Part shown: positions 56,278 to 63,756 of the stretch, piece after piece | How the letters are laid out: the number at the start of each line of letters is the position of its first letter | Numbering within the stretch: the first letter of the stretch is position 1 | NCBI RefSeq assembly: GCF_013376455.1 | Contig: NZ_CP045504.1 | Location: 310,001 to 374,000 of the forward strand | DNA: 64,000 bases | Reading direction: 5' to 3' | Source of the DNA: Desulfolutivibrio sulfodismutans DSM 3696 | GTDB lineage: Bacteria > Desulfobacterota > Desulfovibrionia > Desulfovibrionales > Desulfovibrionaceae | Translations under genes and position numbers: made by a program | Notes under the pieces: generated by a model | Databases searched by the model: none | Told to the model about the DNA's origin: nothing | What the model saw: the letters and a program-made list of their open reading frames with translations, nothing else

Positions 56278-57171
56278 ATGCTTCGCGGGGTGCTTTACGT
56301 ACTCGGGTCGGCCGTGTGCTACGGCGTGGGGCCGATCATCTTCAAGTCGGGCATGGCGGCGGGGCTTATGCCGCTGGATTTGCTCATGTGCCGGTTCTCG
56401 GTGGCGGCCGTGATCGTGGCCGTTATCCTGCTCGTAAAAAATCGGGGGCGGCTGCACATTCCCAGGCGGACCATGCTCCGGGCGGCGGTCGTGACCCCGG
56501 TTTTCAACTGCTCCCAGACCTTTCTCTTCGTCACCGCGCTGACGTACATCCCGGCGGCCACCAATTCGCTGATCCTGTACTTCTATCCCCTGGCCGTGGC
56601 GGTGCTGTCGCGGATTTTTTTCGGGTTTACGGCCGGTCGCGATTTCGTGGTCTCGCTTGGGTTGGTTTTGGCCGGGAGTGTGTTCGTCTCCGTGGATGCC
56701 TTCTCCTCGGCCGCTCCGCTGCCGGGGATTGCGGCCTCGATGGGGGCCATGCTGGTTTTTTCGGCGAACCTTATGGTGTTGCAACGGTTTTTAAAAAACG
56801 ACAACCCCATGGAGTTCACCCTGTGCATCTTCGTGATGGCGGCGGTGATCTTTGCGGCCATGCGGGGACCGACGGCGGTTTTGGTCTATACGCCGGAGCA
56901 GGTGGTGTTCGCGCTTCTGGCCGGAATCGTGCCCACGGCGCTGTCCATGCCGCTTTTGTACGCCGGGGTGGCGCGCATCGGCAGCGCCTACGCCTCGATC
57001 TTTTCGTCTCTGGAGTTGGTGGTGACGGTGGTCTTGTCGTGGCTGGTTCTGGGCGAGGCCGTGTCCCTTGGGCAGGTGGCGGGCATGGGGTGCATCCTGG
57101 CCGGGGTGATTTTGCCGAATGTGGTGCTTATGCGGCGCTATCGGGATGTGCGGCGAGGCGGTAATCCGTAG
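56278..57171 (+). CDS. EamA/DMT-family transporter
   Basis: A 297-residue permease of ten helices in two EamA repeats (first from LYVLGSAVCYGVGPIIFKSGMA, second from IAASMGAMLVFSANL). The last repeat has VVLSWLVLGEAVSLGQVAGMGCILAGVIL. The ATG has an AAGGAGCGTCACC site. A diverged copy of its last 50 codons lies beyond the toxin-antitoxin locus at 57918-58066. The substrate is unknown. Confidence 0.9.
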   Translation: MLRGVLYVLGSAVCYGVGPIIFKSGMAAGLMPLDLLMCRFSVAAVIVAVILLVKNRGRLHIPRRTMLRAAVVTPVFNCSQTFLFVTALTYIPAATNSLILYFYPLAVAVLSRIFFGFTAGRDFVVSLGLVLAGSVFVSVDAFSSAAPLPGIAASMGAMLVFSANLMVLQRFLKNDNPMEFTLCIFVMAAVIFAAMRGPTAVLVYTPEQVVFALLAGIVPTALSMPLLYAGVARIGSAYASIFSSLELVVTVVLSWLVLGEAVSLGQVAGMGCILAGVILPNVVLMRRYRDVRRGGNP

Positions 57172-57199
57172 ACCAGGAGTTCGAGTCTCTGGGCAATCT

Positions 57200-57556
57200 T
57201 CATAAAAATCGAGCCCATGGCGCATTGAGCGCTTCCCCGAGCTTTCGGGCCATCTCCTTGCCGATGCCGCGCCTGCCGCACTCCATGTCGCTGATGTTTT
57301 GCGCCGTGACGCCAACCAGTGCGGCGAGTTTGGCCTGGGTCAGCGCCTCGCGGTAACGGTAGCCGCGCAACGCCCGTGCGGGAGACGATGGGCCGAAGGC
57401 CTCTTCAGGGGTGACATACCCGGCGCTGTCATCCTGTTCGTCGTCCTCAAGCAGCGCCCGCATGACCCGCTTGACCATCTCCGCCTTTTTGACCGGGACG
57501 CGATACGACAGGTCAACACATCCGTTCGTAATCCGCTCCCTCGTGGGCGCCGACAT
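57200..57556 (-). CDS. XRE-family HTH antitoxin (HigA-like)
   Basis: A 118-residue protein with a C-terminal HTH of the XRE/Cro type (LTQAKLAALVGVTAQNISDMECGRRGIGKEMARKLGEAL, about residues 73-111, ending at the C-terminus). An acidic N-terminal half is of the kind that wraps the toxin. It lies downstream of the toxin gene in toxin-first (HigBA-like) order. Its ATG lies inside the 3' part of the ancestral toxin frame. It probably binds the palindrome at 57801-57821 to repress the operon. Confidence 0.85.
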   Translation of the reverse strand: MSAPTRERITNGCVDLSYRVPVKKAEMVKRVMRALLEDDEQDDSAGYVTPEEAFGPSSPARALRGYRYREALTQAKLAALVGVTAQNISDMECGRRGIGKEMARKLGEALNAPWARFL

Positions 57557-57803
57557 AGCTCTCCTCCATCGTGTCTTTTTCGATCATGCGTCAGATGACC
57601 ACATAGGTGGGGCGGCCTTTTTTGACATGGCAATGGTGGCAATTCGGCCTTCCCGTGATCTTGCCGTAGTTCGGCCACCCGTTCTGGATCGGCCCGTCAA
57701 GCTCAAGATCGGCCACCAACTGGGCCACGGCGTCCAACACGACGGCAGGCAATCTCCGGGCCTGCTTGGCGACGCGCTTGGGTATGAGAACCGTCCAGGG
57801 CAT
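57513..57803 (-). pseudogene. RelE/HigB-like toxin interrupted by an in-frame TGA
   Basis: From ATG 57803 the frame encodes MPWTVLIPKRVAKQARRLP and the RelE-like core ...HCHVKKGRPTYVVI, then stops at TGA 57591 after 70 residues. Reading through the TGA in the same frame gives RMIEKDTMEESYVGAHEGADYE, which matches the normal end of the family (conserved Y-x-G-T-H-E-x-A-P-Y). The stop sits where homologues have a conserved Trp (TYV-x-V-W), so a TGG to TGA change is likely. The extended frame ends at 57513, overlapping the antitoxin start by 44 bases. Other starts in frame reach 57845. It is a truncated, presumably inactive toxin with a live antitoxin, unless the TGA is read through. Confidence 0.7.
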
Positions 57804-57821
57804 GAGTAGTGTGTACTCATG
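57801..57821. promoter_or_regulatory. Palindromic operator at the toxin start
   Basis: CATGAGTA-gtgtg-TACTCATG is a perfect 8-base dyad that includes the toxin ATG. It suits autoregulation by the HTH antitoxin binding at the promoter/start region. Confidence 0.6.
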
Positions 57822-57917
57822 GTGTGGGTATGCGTCAAGAGACATCGGAAAGATCGCCCCTCATCTCTCTCCTTTGGGGATTGAGCATCCCGGCGCAGGC
57901 GCTCAGGGCGAATGTGC

Positions 57918-58066
57918 GTGTGGTGATGGCGGGGTTGTCGTGGCTGATGCTGGGCGAGGCCGCGTCACTTGGACAGGTGGCGGGGACGGGGTGCCTCCTG
58001 GCCGGGGTGATTTTGTCCAACATGGTGCTGGCGAGGCGCATGCGGGACGTGCGGCGCGGGGCGGCG
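57918..58066 (+). pseudogene. Diverged remnant of the EamA transporter 3' end
   Basis: The frame encodes VVMAGLSWLMLGEAASLGQV...GCLLAGVILSNMVLARRMRDVRRG, aligned closely with the final residues of the intact eamA at 56278-57171 (differences at both synonymous and non-synonymous sites). There is no start codon in context and no upstream portion. The toxin-antitoxin locus lies between the intact gene and this fragment. Confidence 0.85.
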
Positions 58067-58083
58067 AGCGGCCACGCGACGGA

Positions 58084-59463
58084 TCACCCGCCAGCGCCTT
58101 TTTCGGTACGCGTACTAACTCCTATCCAGTCCAGGACGGCCTGCGAGGTCGGGAAGGCCCGCTCGGTGTCGGCCATGGCCTGGGCGTAATGCCTGGTCCG
58201 TTCCGTGTAGCGCGGCGTCTCCAGCACCAGCCGGATGGTTTCTTTCAGCCCGTCCACGGTCAGGTTCCCGGCCGAAAGCATTTTCCCCACACCGATGCGT
58301 TGCAGCCGGGTGGCGTTGTCCGGCTGGTCGTAGCAAAACGGCAGCAGGATTTGGGGAACCCCGGCCCGCAAAGCGTCGGCCGAGGTGCCGATGCCGGCGT
58401 GATGCACGATCAGCCGCATGTGCCTGAGGAGCTCCGGCAGCGGTTCGAATTCCAGATGAATGATGCTGTCCGGAAGTCCGGCGGGGATGTCCGCGCGGGT
58501 TCCGGAAAGGAATACAGCGGGCTGGTTCAGGTCCAGGCAGGCCCTGGCGGCCAAACGGAAGAGGTCATGGTTGTGACTTTTTTGCGAACCGAAGGTGAAA
58601 AGAATCGGCGCGTCAGGCGTCGTCGCCATGAACCGTTGGAACGTCTCTGATGTGGCCGCGTTTGGCCGCATAAGCCTGGGGAAGCTTGAGAGGGCAACGT
58701 TTGGCGGCCAGTCCGGCTGGACGGGAGCGAACCATTCGGGGAAAAGGCCCACCGCCAGGTCCGGCGAGAAGAGGTAGTCCTCGAAGTAACGCGTCCGTTC
58801 CGGAAGCCCCAGGCCACGCCGGTAGCGGTTCAAAAAAGCGGCGCACTGGAAATCGGATGTCCGGATGTAGGCCTCGCTGAAGAGGCGTTTCCTGAAGGCG
58901 GAACGGTTGATTCCCACATAGGAGCGCGGATTTTCCCGGGGCGGGCCCATCAAAAGCCAGTCCAGCCCGCCAAGCATCCGGAAAAACAGCCGACTCCGCC
59001 ACGATTGTCCAAGCCCCGTGAAGTCGATCCGGGGCAGGGCCGGGGGACGTACCCGGCTTGGGAAAAAAACGGGATAGGGGCACAGGGTGGCCAGCCGAAA
59101 CGGGGTCGTCTCCCGGGCGATGCGCGCCCCCATGGCCAGGACCGAGGCCAGGACGCAGGTGTTTTCCAGGTCCAGGGAGGTCACGAACCTGAAGACCGGG
59201 TCCACGAAGGGGATGATCAGATCCGAAAAGAAGCTGTTTGACCCTTTGGCGATGTCCCAGGAAAAACGGTTCCGGGTGAAGTCGTCCAGCAGGCGTCCGT
59301 CGCACAGCGGCGCGAAATCAAGCCCCAGGGAGGCGGCTGTTTCCTGGTATTGGGGCAGGGTGGCGACTGCGACGTCATATCCCCTGTGTTTGAGTTCCTG
59401 GCCCACGGCCAGAAAGGGGTAGACATCGCCAAGGGTTCCGTACGCCACAAGCGTCAGTTTCAT
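58084..59463 (-). CDS. Glycosyltransferase family 1 (UGT/sterol-glucosyltransferase-like)
   Basis: A 459-residue GT-B fold protein. The N-terminus MKLTLVAYGTLGDVYPFLAVG is the typical acceptor-domain start. The C-terminal donor domain has ILFTFGSQKSHN, LEFEPLPELLRHMRLIVHHAGIGTSADALRAGVPQILLPFCYDQPDNATRLQRIGVG, the nucleotide-sugar signature of MGT/UGT enzymes. It would glycosylate a lipid or small molecule. It is followed on the same strand (upstream) by a GT2 gene, suggesting a shared surface-glycan job. Confidence 0.9.
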   Translation of the reverse strand: MKLTLVAYGTLGDVYPFLAVGQELKHRGYDVAVATLPQYQETAASLGLDFAPLCDGRLLDDFTRNRFSWDIAKGSNSFFSDLIIPFVDPVFRFVTSLDLENTCVLASVLAMGARIARETTPFRLATLCPYPVFFPSRVRPPALPRIDFTGLGQSWRSRLFFRMLGGLDWLLMGPPRENPRSYVGINRSAFRKRLFSEAYIRTSDFQCAAFLNRYRRGLGLPERTRYFEDYLFSPDLAVGLFPEWFAPVQPDWPPNVALSSFPRLMRPNAATSETFQRFMATTPDAPILFTFGSQKSHNHDLFRLAARACLDLNQPAVFLSGTRADIPAGLPDSIIHLEFEPLPELLRHMRLIVHHAGIGTSADALRAGVPQILLPFCYDQPDNATRLQRIGVGKMLSAGNLTVDGLKETIRLVLETPRYTERTRHYAQAMADTERAFPTSQAVLDWIGVSTRTEKGAGG

Positions 59464-59602
59464 CGGTCATCCGGCAAGCGCGGGGAAGGGCGTGCGCAAG
59501 GCCGCCACCCCGGATCATGGGCCACGGCGGGACATCGCCTCGGGAATCCGCCGCCTGCCTGGGCGGATCCGACGGCCTGGGGTTCCAAGCAAAACAATCC
59601 CA

Positions 59603-61306
59603 TTAGCGGCAAACCTCCCGTAACGCCTCGTTTTTGTCCTGCAAATCCTTCCACAGCACGGCGTAATTCTCGCTGCACAGCCTGCCGATATCCGCGTGCG
59701 CCAGCGCGCCCTCGAGCTTTAACTTGTTGCCCGCCACATGCGCCGACTGGGCCGTGGTCTTGGCCCGGGCCAGACTCGAGGTCTGCACATGATGCACCAC
59801 GCAGCGACCCTCGTAGACCGCCGGAAACCCTGCCAGCCAGGAGCGCATGTCCCGCTCCAGGTCGTCGAACTGGGTGGGCGTGAACCGGATGTCGAAGGGT
59901 CCGGCCGCTCGCACCGCCGCGTTTGCGATCAGATGGCAGCAGCCCGACACCGACAGGGCCGGACGCCGGTAGCGGTACATCCCGAAATCGAGTTTTCCGG
60001 CGCAGGTGTCCATGACGAAGATGCGTTCGGGAACCTCGGCCAGAAGGCTCTGGCCGGTCTCGGGCGGCAACAGGTGGTAATCCGCCGATTGCAGCCGGTG
60101 CGGCGCGGGAATGTCCGCCACGGCGCAGCCCACGGCCCCGGCCTGGGGATTGGCCCGGGCCGCGTCCAAAAGGAGCGTCAGCCAGTCCCGGGGCGGCCGG
60201 GCGTCATCGTCCACAAAGGCCGCATACCGGGCGCAGCGCACCGCAGGCAGAGACAAAAGCCAGTTGCGGGCCGCAGGCGCGCCCACGTTGACCGGCAGGG
60301 TCACCGTCGAAAACTGCCCCGGCGCAAACTGCATGGCGGCCTGGGCGAGCACCTGCGGGGTGTCGTCGGTGGAGCCGTTGTCCAGGACGATCACCGGCGC
60401 GGGGCCAAGCCGGGTGCGGGCCAGATTTTCCAGGGTGTCGCGGAGAAAACCGGCCTTGTTCCAGGTGTAGAGCAAAACCGCGGCCTCGCCCGGGTGTATG
60501 TCCCCAGGCGACGGCGGCGCGGCGGGCCGGGGACCGCAGGCCAGATCATGCCGGACAAGCGTCAGGTTCACATGCCAGGGCATGGCCCGGCCAAGCGGGG
60601 CGAGAAAGCCCAGGGCCGCGCCGGTATCGCCCTCCCGGGCCAGGAGGGCGGCGGACAGCGCATCGGCGAGGTGCCCCCACAACTCCCGCTCCAGCCGGGA
60701 AAGACGCCGCAGGGCCTTGTCCGGCGATTCGCAGAAAAAGGCCGCCTCGGCGCACAGCCGTTCCAGAAGCGGCGGGAAATCGCGTATCGGCGAGCCTGCG
60801 AGCACCCGCAGCAAGCGGCCCATGTCCCCGGCATCGATGAGCGCCCCAAGTGCCTTGCGCAGCCGGAAAAGCCCATGGGCCGGATCGGCCGTGGCCTTGT
60901 CCAGGTAGACCCGGACCATGTCCGCATCGTCGCAGGCCGCCACGGCCTCCCACAGATCCGGATCGGCCGGGACCGCCAGCCGGGGAAGCAGCGCGGCCGC
61001 CAGGGCCCGGGCCGGGGCGGGCAGAAAGGGCATGGCCGCATCCAGTTCCAGGAGCGCCGACGTGACTTGTGGGTCCAGGGGGTCTTCCTGCCAGGCCCAG
61101 AAGAGCGACCCGGCCACGGCATGGGCCAGCCCCCGGTCCAGGGGCTTTCGGGACAAAAGCGATCGGACCATGGACAGCCGCACACCGGCGTGTTCCGAGG
61201 AGACGGCCCATACGGGCATGGCCGTCGCCAGCCGGGACAGGATGTCCGGCGGCAGTTCGGGCAGCGGGGGCAGGGGCCCAGGGGGCGCGGAAACGGTTGC
61301 TGTCAT
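59603..61306 (-). CDS. Glycosyltransferase family 2 protein with N-terminal helical domain
   Basis: A 567-residue protein. About 270 N-terminal residues are helical, Leu/Ala-rich and unrecognised. A GT-A domain starts at about 281 (AAVLLYTWNKAGFLRDTLENL), has VIVLDNGSTDDT, and the metal-binding D-x-D-like YAAFVDDDARPP. A C-terminal acceptor region ends near 500 with FTPTQFDDLERDMRSW. ATG 61306 (MTATVSAPPG) is chosen over 61360. It may glycosylate a protein such as flagellin or a cell-surface polymer, but no flagellar gene is adjacent. Confidence 0.85.
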   Translation of the reverse strand: MTATVSAPPGPLPPLPELPPDILSRLATAMPVWAVSSEHAGVRLSMVRSLLSRKPLDRGLAHAVAGSLFWAWQEDPLDPQVTSALLELDAAMPFLPAPARALAAALLPRLAVPADPDLWEAVAACDDADMVRVYLDKATADPAHGLFRLRKALGALIDAGDMGRLLRVLAGSPIRDFPPLLERLCAEAAFFCESPDKALRRLSRLERELWGHLADALSAALLAREGDTGAALGFLAPLGRAMPWHVNLTLVRHDLACGPRPAAPPSPGDIHPGEAAVLLYTWNKAGFLRDTLENLARTRLGPAPVIVLDNGSTDDTPQVLAQAAMQFAPGQFSTVTLPVNVGAPAARNWLLSLPAVRCARYAAFVDDDARPPRDWLTLLLDAARANPQAGAVGCAVADIPAPHRLQSADYHLLPPETGQSLLAEVPERIFVMDTCAGKLDFGMYRYRRPALSVSGCCHLIANAAVRAAGPFDIRFTPTQFDDLERDMRSWLAGFPAVYEGRCVVHHVQTSSLARAKTTAQSAHVAGNKLKLEGALAHADIGRLCSENYAVLWKDLQDKNEALREVCR

Positions 61307-61475
61307 GAGGCGGCCTTTGCCCGTCAGGGCCGATGGTGCTACAGCAAAGATATGGTGCATCCGGCGTGATCCGTACGATCAGGCTTGCCGGGGAAGCATG
61401 CGGCCTTTTGGGGGCAGTGATGGCCGATGCCCGGCGATTTGTAAAGAACGGGGCGTCGAATCGAGGGAAATCATC

Positions 61476-62141
61476 ATGAATTGCGGTCTGGTTCCCGTGG
61501 CGGACCTTGAAGGGGCGGGCGACGTCCTGCGCCGGGGCGGGGTGTGCGTCTATCCCACGGAGACCTATTTCGCCCTGGGCGCGGCCGTTTCTTTTCCGCA
61601 GGCCCTGGCCCGGGTGGCGGGCATCAAGGGGCGTCCGGCGGGCAAGCCCCTGCCGCTTCTGGCCGCCGACATGGAACAGGTGCGTGGCGTACTGTCCCCG
61701 GGTTTTACGGCCTCGGCGGCCTTTGCGGACATGCTGCGTTTGGCCCGTGATTTCTGGCCGGGGCCGCTGTCCCTGGTCGTTCCCACCCGGGAGGATCTGT
61801 CGCCATTGGTGAAAGACGCCCAGGGCCGTACCTCCATCCGGGTGACGCCCCATCCCGTGGCCGCCGCCCTGTGTCGTCTGGCCGACTCTCCCTTGGCCGC
61901 CACCAGCGCCAACATAAGCGGCCGACCTCCGGCCGCCAATCCTGCCGATCTGGATGCGGATTTGTGCGCCCTGGCCGACGCCGTGGTCGTGGCCCTGCCC
62001 GATCCTGCCGGAGGCCCGGCCTCCACCGTGGCTGTGCCAGGCGGCGGCGGCCGGTTGACCGTGGTCCGGCCGGGGGCGGTGACGGCCGAGGCCCTGGTTG
62101 CGGCGGGATTCGTATTGACCTTCGCGGCTCCCCAGTCGTAA
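61476..62141 (+). CDS. tsaC: L-threonylcarbamoyladenylate synthase (Sua5/YrdC/TsaC family)
   Basis: A 221-residue YrdC-domain protein making threonylcarbamoyl-AMP for the t6A37 modification of ANN-decoding tRNAs. Signs are GGVCVYPTETYFALG (about residues 18-32), KGRPAGKPLPLL, PGPLSLVVP, SIRVTPHP and SPLAATSANISG. The start at ATG 61476 has GAGGGAAATCATC upstream. There is no C-terminal Sua5 domain. A diverged copy of its last codons lies past the two genes that follow (63688-63750). It is divergent from the GT2 gene. Confidence 0.92.
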   Translation: MNCGLVPVADLEGAGDVLRRGGVCVYPTETYFALGAAVSFPQALARVAGIKGRPAGKPLPLLAADMEQVRGVLSPGFTASAAFADMLRLARDFWPGPLSLVVPTREDLSPLVKDAQGRTSIRVTPHPVAAALCRLADSPLAATSANISGRPPAANPADLDADLCALADAVVVALPDPAGGPASTVAVPGGGGRLTVVRPGAVTAEALVAAGFVLTFAAPQS

Positions 62142-62177
62142 TTTCGCCAAGCGCGTGAAAAGCCTTCGGAACATGGC

Positions 62178-62960
62178 ATGCAAGACAAAAAACAATCCCC
62201 CCCGCAACCCGCGCCCCGGGCGAAGCTGATCGTTTTGGCCCTGGCCGTGGCCCTTTTGGGAGGCTGGGCGATGTTTGCCGAAATGAAAACCAAAGACCAC
62301 GCCGGGCCGCCGCTTCTCGTCTACGGCCCCGGCGGGCCGTATCTGCCCATGCGCGAATGCGCCGAAGCCTTTTCCCGGGAGTTTTCCATCCCGGTTCAGG
62401 TGGTGAAAGGGCAGCCGGAGCAGATCGCCGGACGCGTGGCCACGGATGGCGACGTTTATTACGGCGGCGCGCCTTACATGATGGAGGATTTCATCCTGGA
62501 TTATCCCGGGGTGGTGGACGAGGCGACCGTGCGCCAGCTTTTTCCCCGCCGCATCGGGATCATCGTGCGCCGGGGAAATCCCAAGGGCATCCGGGGGACG
62601 GCTGACCTGTCCCGGCCCGGAGTGTCCATTCTGGACGTGGGTCTGGAGAACATGGAGGCCTTTCGCGGGGATGCGCCGGGCGGGACGAAAAATGTCGGCC
62701 TGCACGTGACCTCCGGCGAGGAGGGATTTGCGGCCTGGACGGCGCATCCCGAACTGGACGCCTGGGTGACCTACCGGTCCTGGTTCGTGCGCCTGACCGG
62801 CGGGGAGGCGTTTGTGCCCATCGACGGCCCAGGCGGGCTTCGCGGCACGCCCGTGGCCCTGACCCGGCGCACCAAGCGTCCCGACGAGGCCAGGGCCTTT
62901 GTGGATTTCCTTGGCACGGACGCGGCCCGTCGCATCTTTCAGAAACACGGCTGGGAGTGA
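62178..62960 (+). CDS. AcfC-like periplasmic solute-binding protein
   Basis: A 260-residue protein with an N-terminal anchor or uncleaved signal (about residues 15-36) and a type-2 periplasmic binding fold. PLLVYGPGGPYLPMRECAEAF matches the start of the AcfC/ModA-like group, with GRVATDGDVYYGGAPYMM and a C-terminal FLGTDAARRIFQKHGW helix. The ligand may be an oxyanion such as sulfate or molybdate, by analogy only. No ABC permease is adjacent. It lies 36 bases after tsaC. Confidence 0.78.
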   Translation: MQDKKQSPPQPAPRAKLIVLALAVALLGGWAMFAEMKTKDHAGPPLLVYGPGGPYLPMRECAEAFSREFSIPVQVVKGQPEQIAGRVATDGDVYYGGAPYMMEDFILDYPGVVDEATVRQLFPRRIGIIVRRGNPKGIRGTADLSRPGVSILDVGLENMEAFRGDAPGGTKNVGLHVTSGEEGFAAWTAHPELDAWVTYRSWFVRLTGGEAFVPIDGPGGLRGTPVALTRRTKRPDEARAFVDFLGTDAARRIFQKHGWE

Positions 62961-63021
62961 TCCGCGCCGCAACCATGGTAGGCCGGAGCATGCAGCCGGG
63001 GCCGCCGAAACGGAGGGCGAC

Positions 63022-63684
63022 ATGAGGATTCTGGGTATCTGCGCCAGCCCCAACGGCAAAAAGAGCCAGACCCGGCGGTTGGTCCAGGGGGTTTTGGACG
63101 GCGCGGCCTCCTGCGGCGCACAGGTGGAATTCGTGGACCTGTGCAGACTTAAAATCGAATTCTGCATCGGCTGCCGCAAGTGTTTCGATACGGGGTCGTG
63201 TTTTTTTAAGGACGACTATCAGGGGCTTTTGGACAAGATGCTGGCCGCCGACGGCATGGTCTGGGGTTCGCCCAACTATTCCTTCTGCGTCAGGGCCCAG
63301 ATGAAGGCCTTGATCGACCGCATGGCCGATGTGATCCACCTGCAGTCCTTCGACGGCAAATACTGTTGCGCAGCGGCCACGGGCGGCCGCGACGACACGG
63401 TCATCACCCGCTACCTGTCCATGAATTTCCTGGATTTCGGGGCCTACGTCACCGGCACGGTGGGCGCGGTGGTGACCCAGGGGCCGCAGGCCGTGGAGGC
63501 GGCGGAACAGACCGCCACCACGCTGGGCCAGGCCCTTTTTGCGGACATCCGCGACAAGCGCGCCTATTTCGACCAGCGCAAGGACATCGACAAAAACCGC
63601 CATGAGTTCCAGGCCAAGATACGGGCCGCCAAGGACGTGTGGCGCAACCAGTACGCCTATTGGGAGGCGCGCGGCTGGCCGTGA
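63022..63684 (+). CDS. Flavodoxin-like NAD(P)H-dependent oxidoreductase (iron-sulfur flavoprotein type)
   Basis: A 220-residue flavodoxin-fold protein. The FMN loop is ICASPNGKKSQTRRLVQ (residues 5-21) and the compact Cys cluster FCIGCRKCFDTGSC (about 48-61) marks the iron-sulfur-flavoprotein-like subgroup. GSPNYSFCVRAQMKALIDRM is the second FMN-binding segment. It presumably reduces quinones or other acceptors in the cytoplasm. ATG 63022 has a CGGAGGGCGAC site. Confidence 0.85.
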   Translation: MRILGICASPNGKKSQTRRLVQGVLDGAASCGAQVEFVDLCRLKIEFCIGCRKCFDTGSCFFKDDYQGLLDKMLAADGMVWGSPNYSFCVRAQMKALIDRMADVIHLQSFDGKYCCAAATGGRDDTVITRYLSMNFLDFGAYVTGTVGAVVTQGPQAVEAAEQTATTLGQALFADIRDKRAYFDQRKDIDKNRHEFQAKIRAAKDVWRNQYAYWEARGWP

Positions 63685-63687
63685 GGC

Positions 63688-63750
63688 GGCCGTGGCGCGG
63701 CGGGGAGCGGTGACGGCCGAGGCGTTGATGGCGGCGGGATGTGCGCTTGT
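63688..63750 (+). pseudogene. Diverged remnant of the tsaC 3' end
   Basis: The frame reads RRGAVTAEALMAAGCAL, aligned with PGAVTAEALVAAGFVL near the tsaC C-terminus (62070-62120). Codons differ at several third positions (for example gcc/gcg, ctg/ttg). No start or upstream part is present. The two accessory genes lie between the intact end and this scrap. Confidence 0.65.
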
Positions 63751-63756
63751 CCGGGA

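Noticed and set aside
60546-63179. Very long minus-strand open frame (about 877 codons) opposite tsaC, the binding-protein and flavodoxin genes
   Set aside because: It is a GC-skew shadow: Arg/Gly/Pro-rich, no ribosome-binding site and no family resemblance, while the plus-strand genes are clear family members. Other long antisense frames (389-1822, 14374-16239, 17885-19930) were rejected for the same reason.
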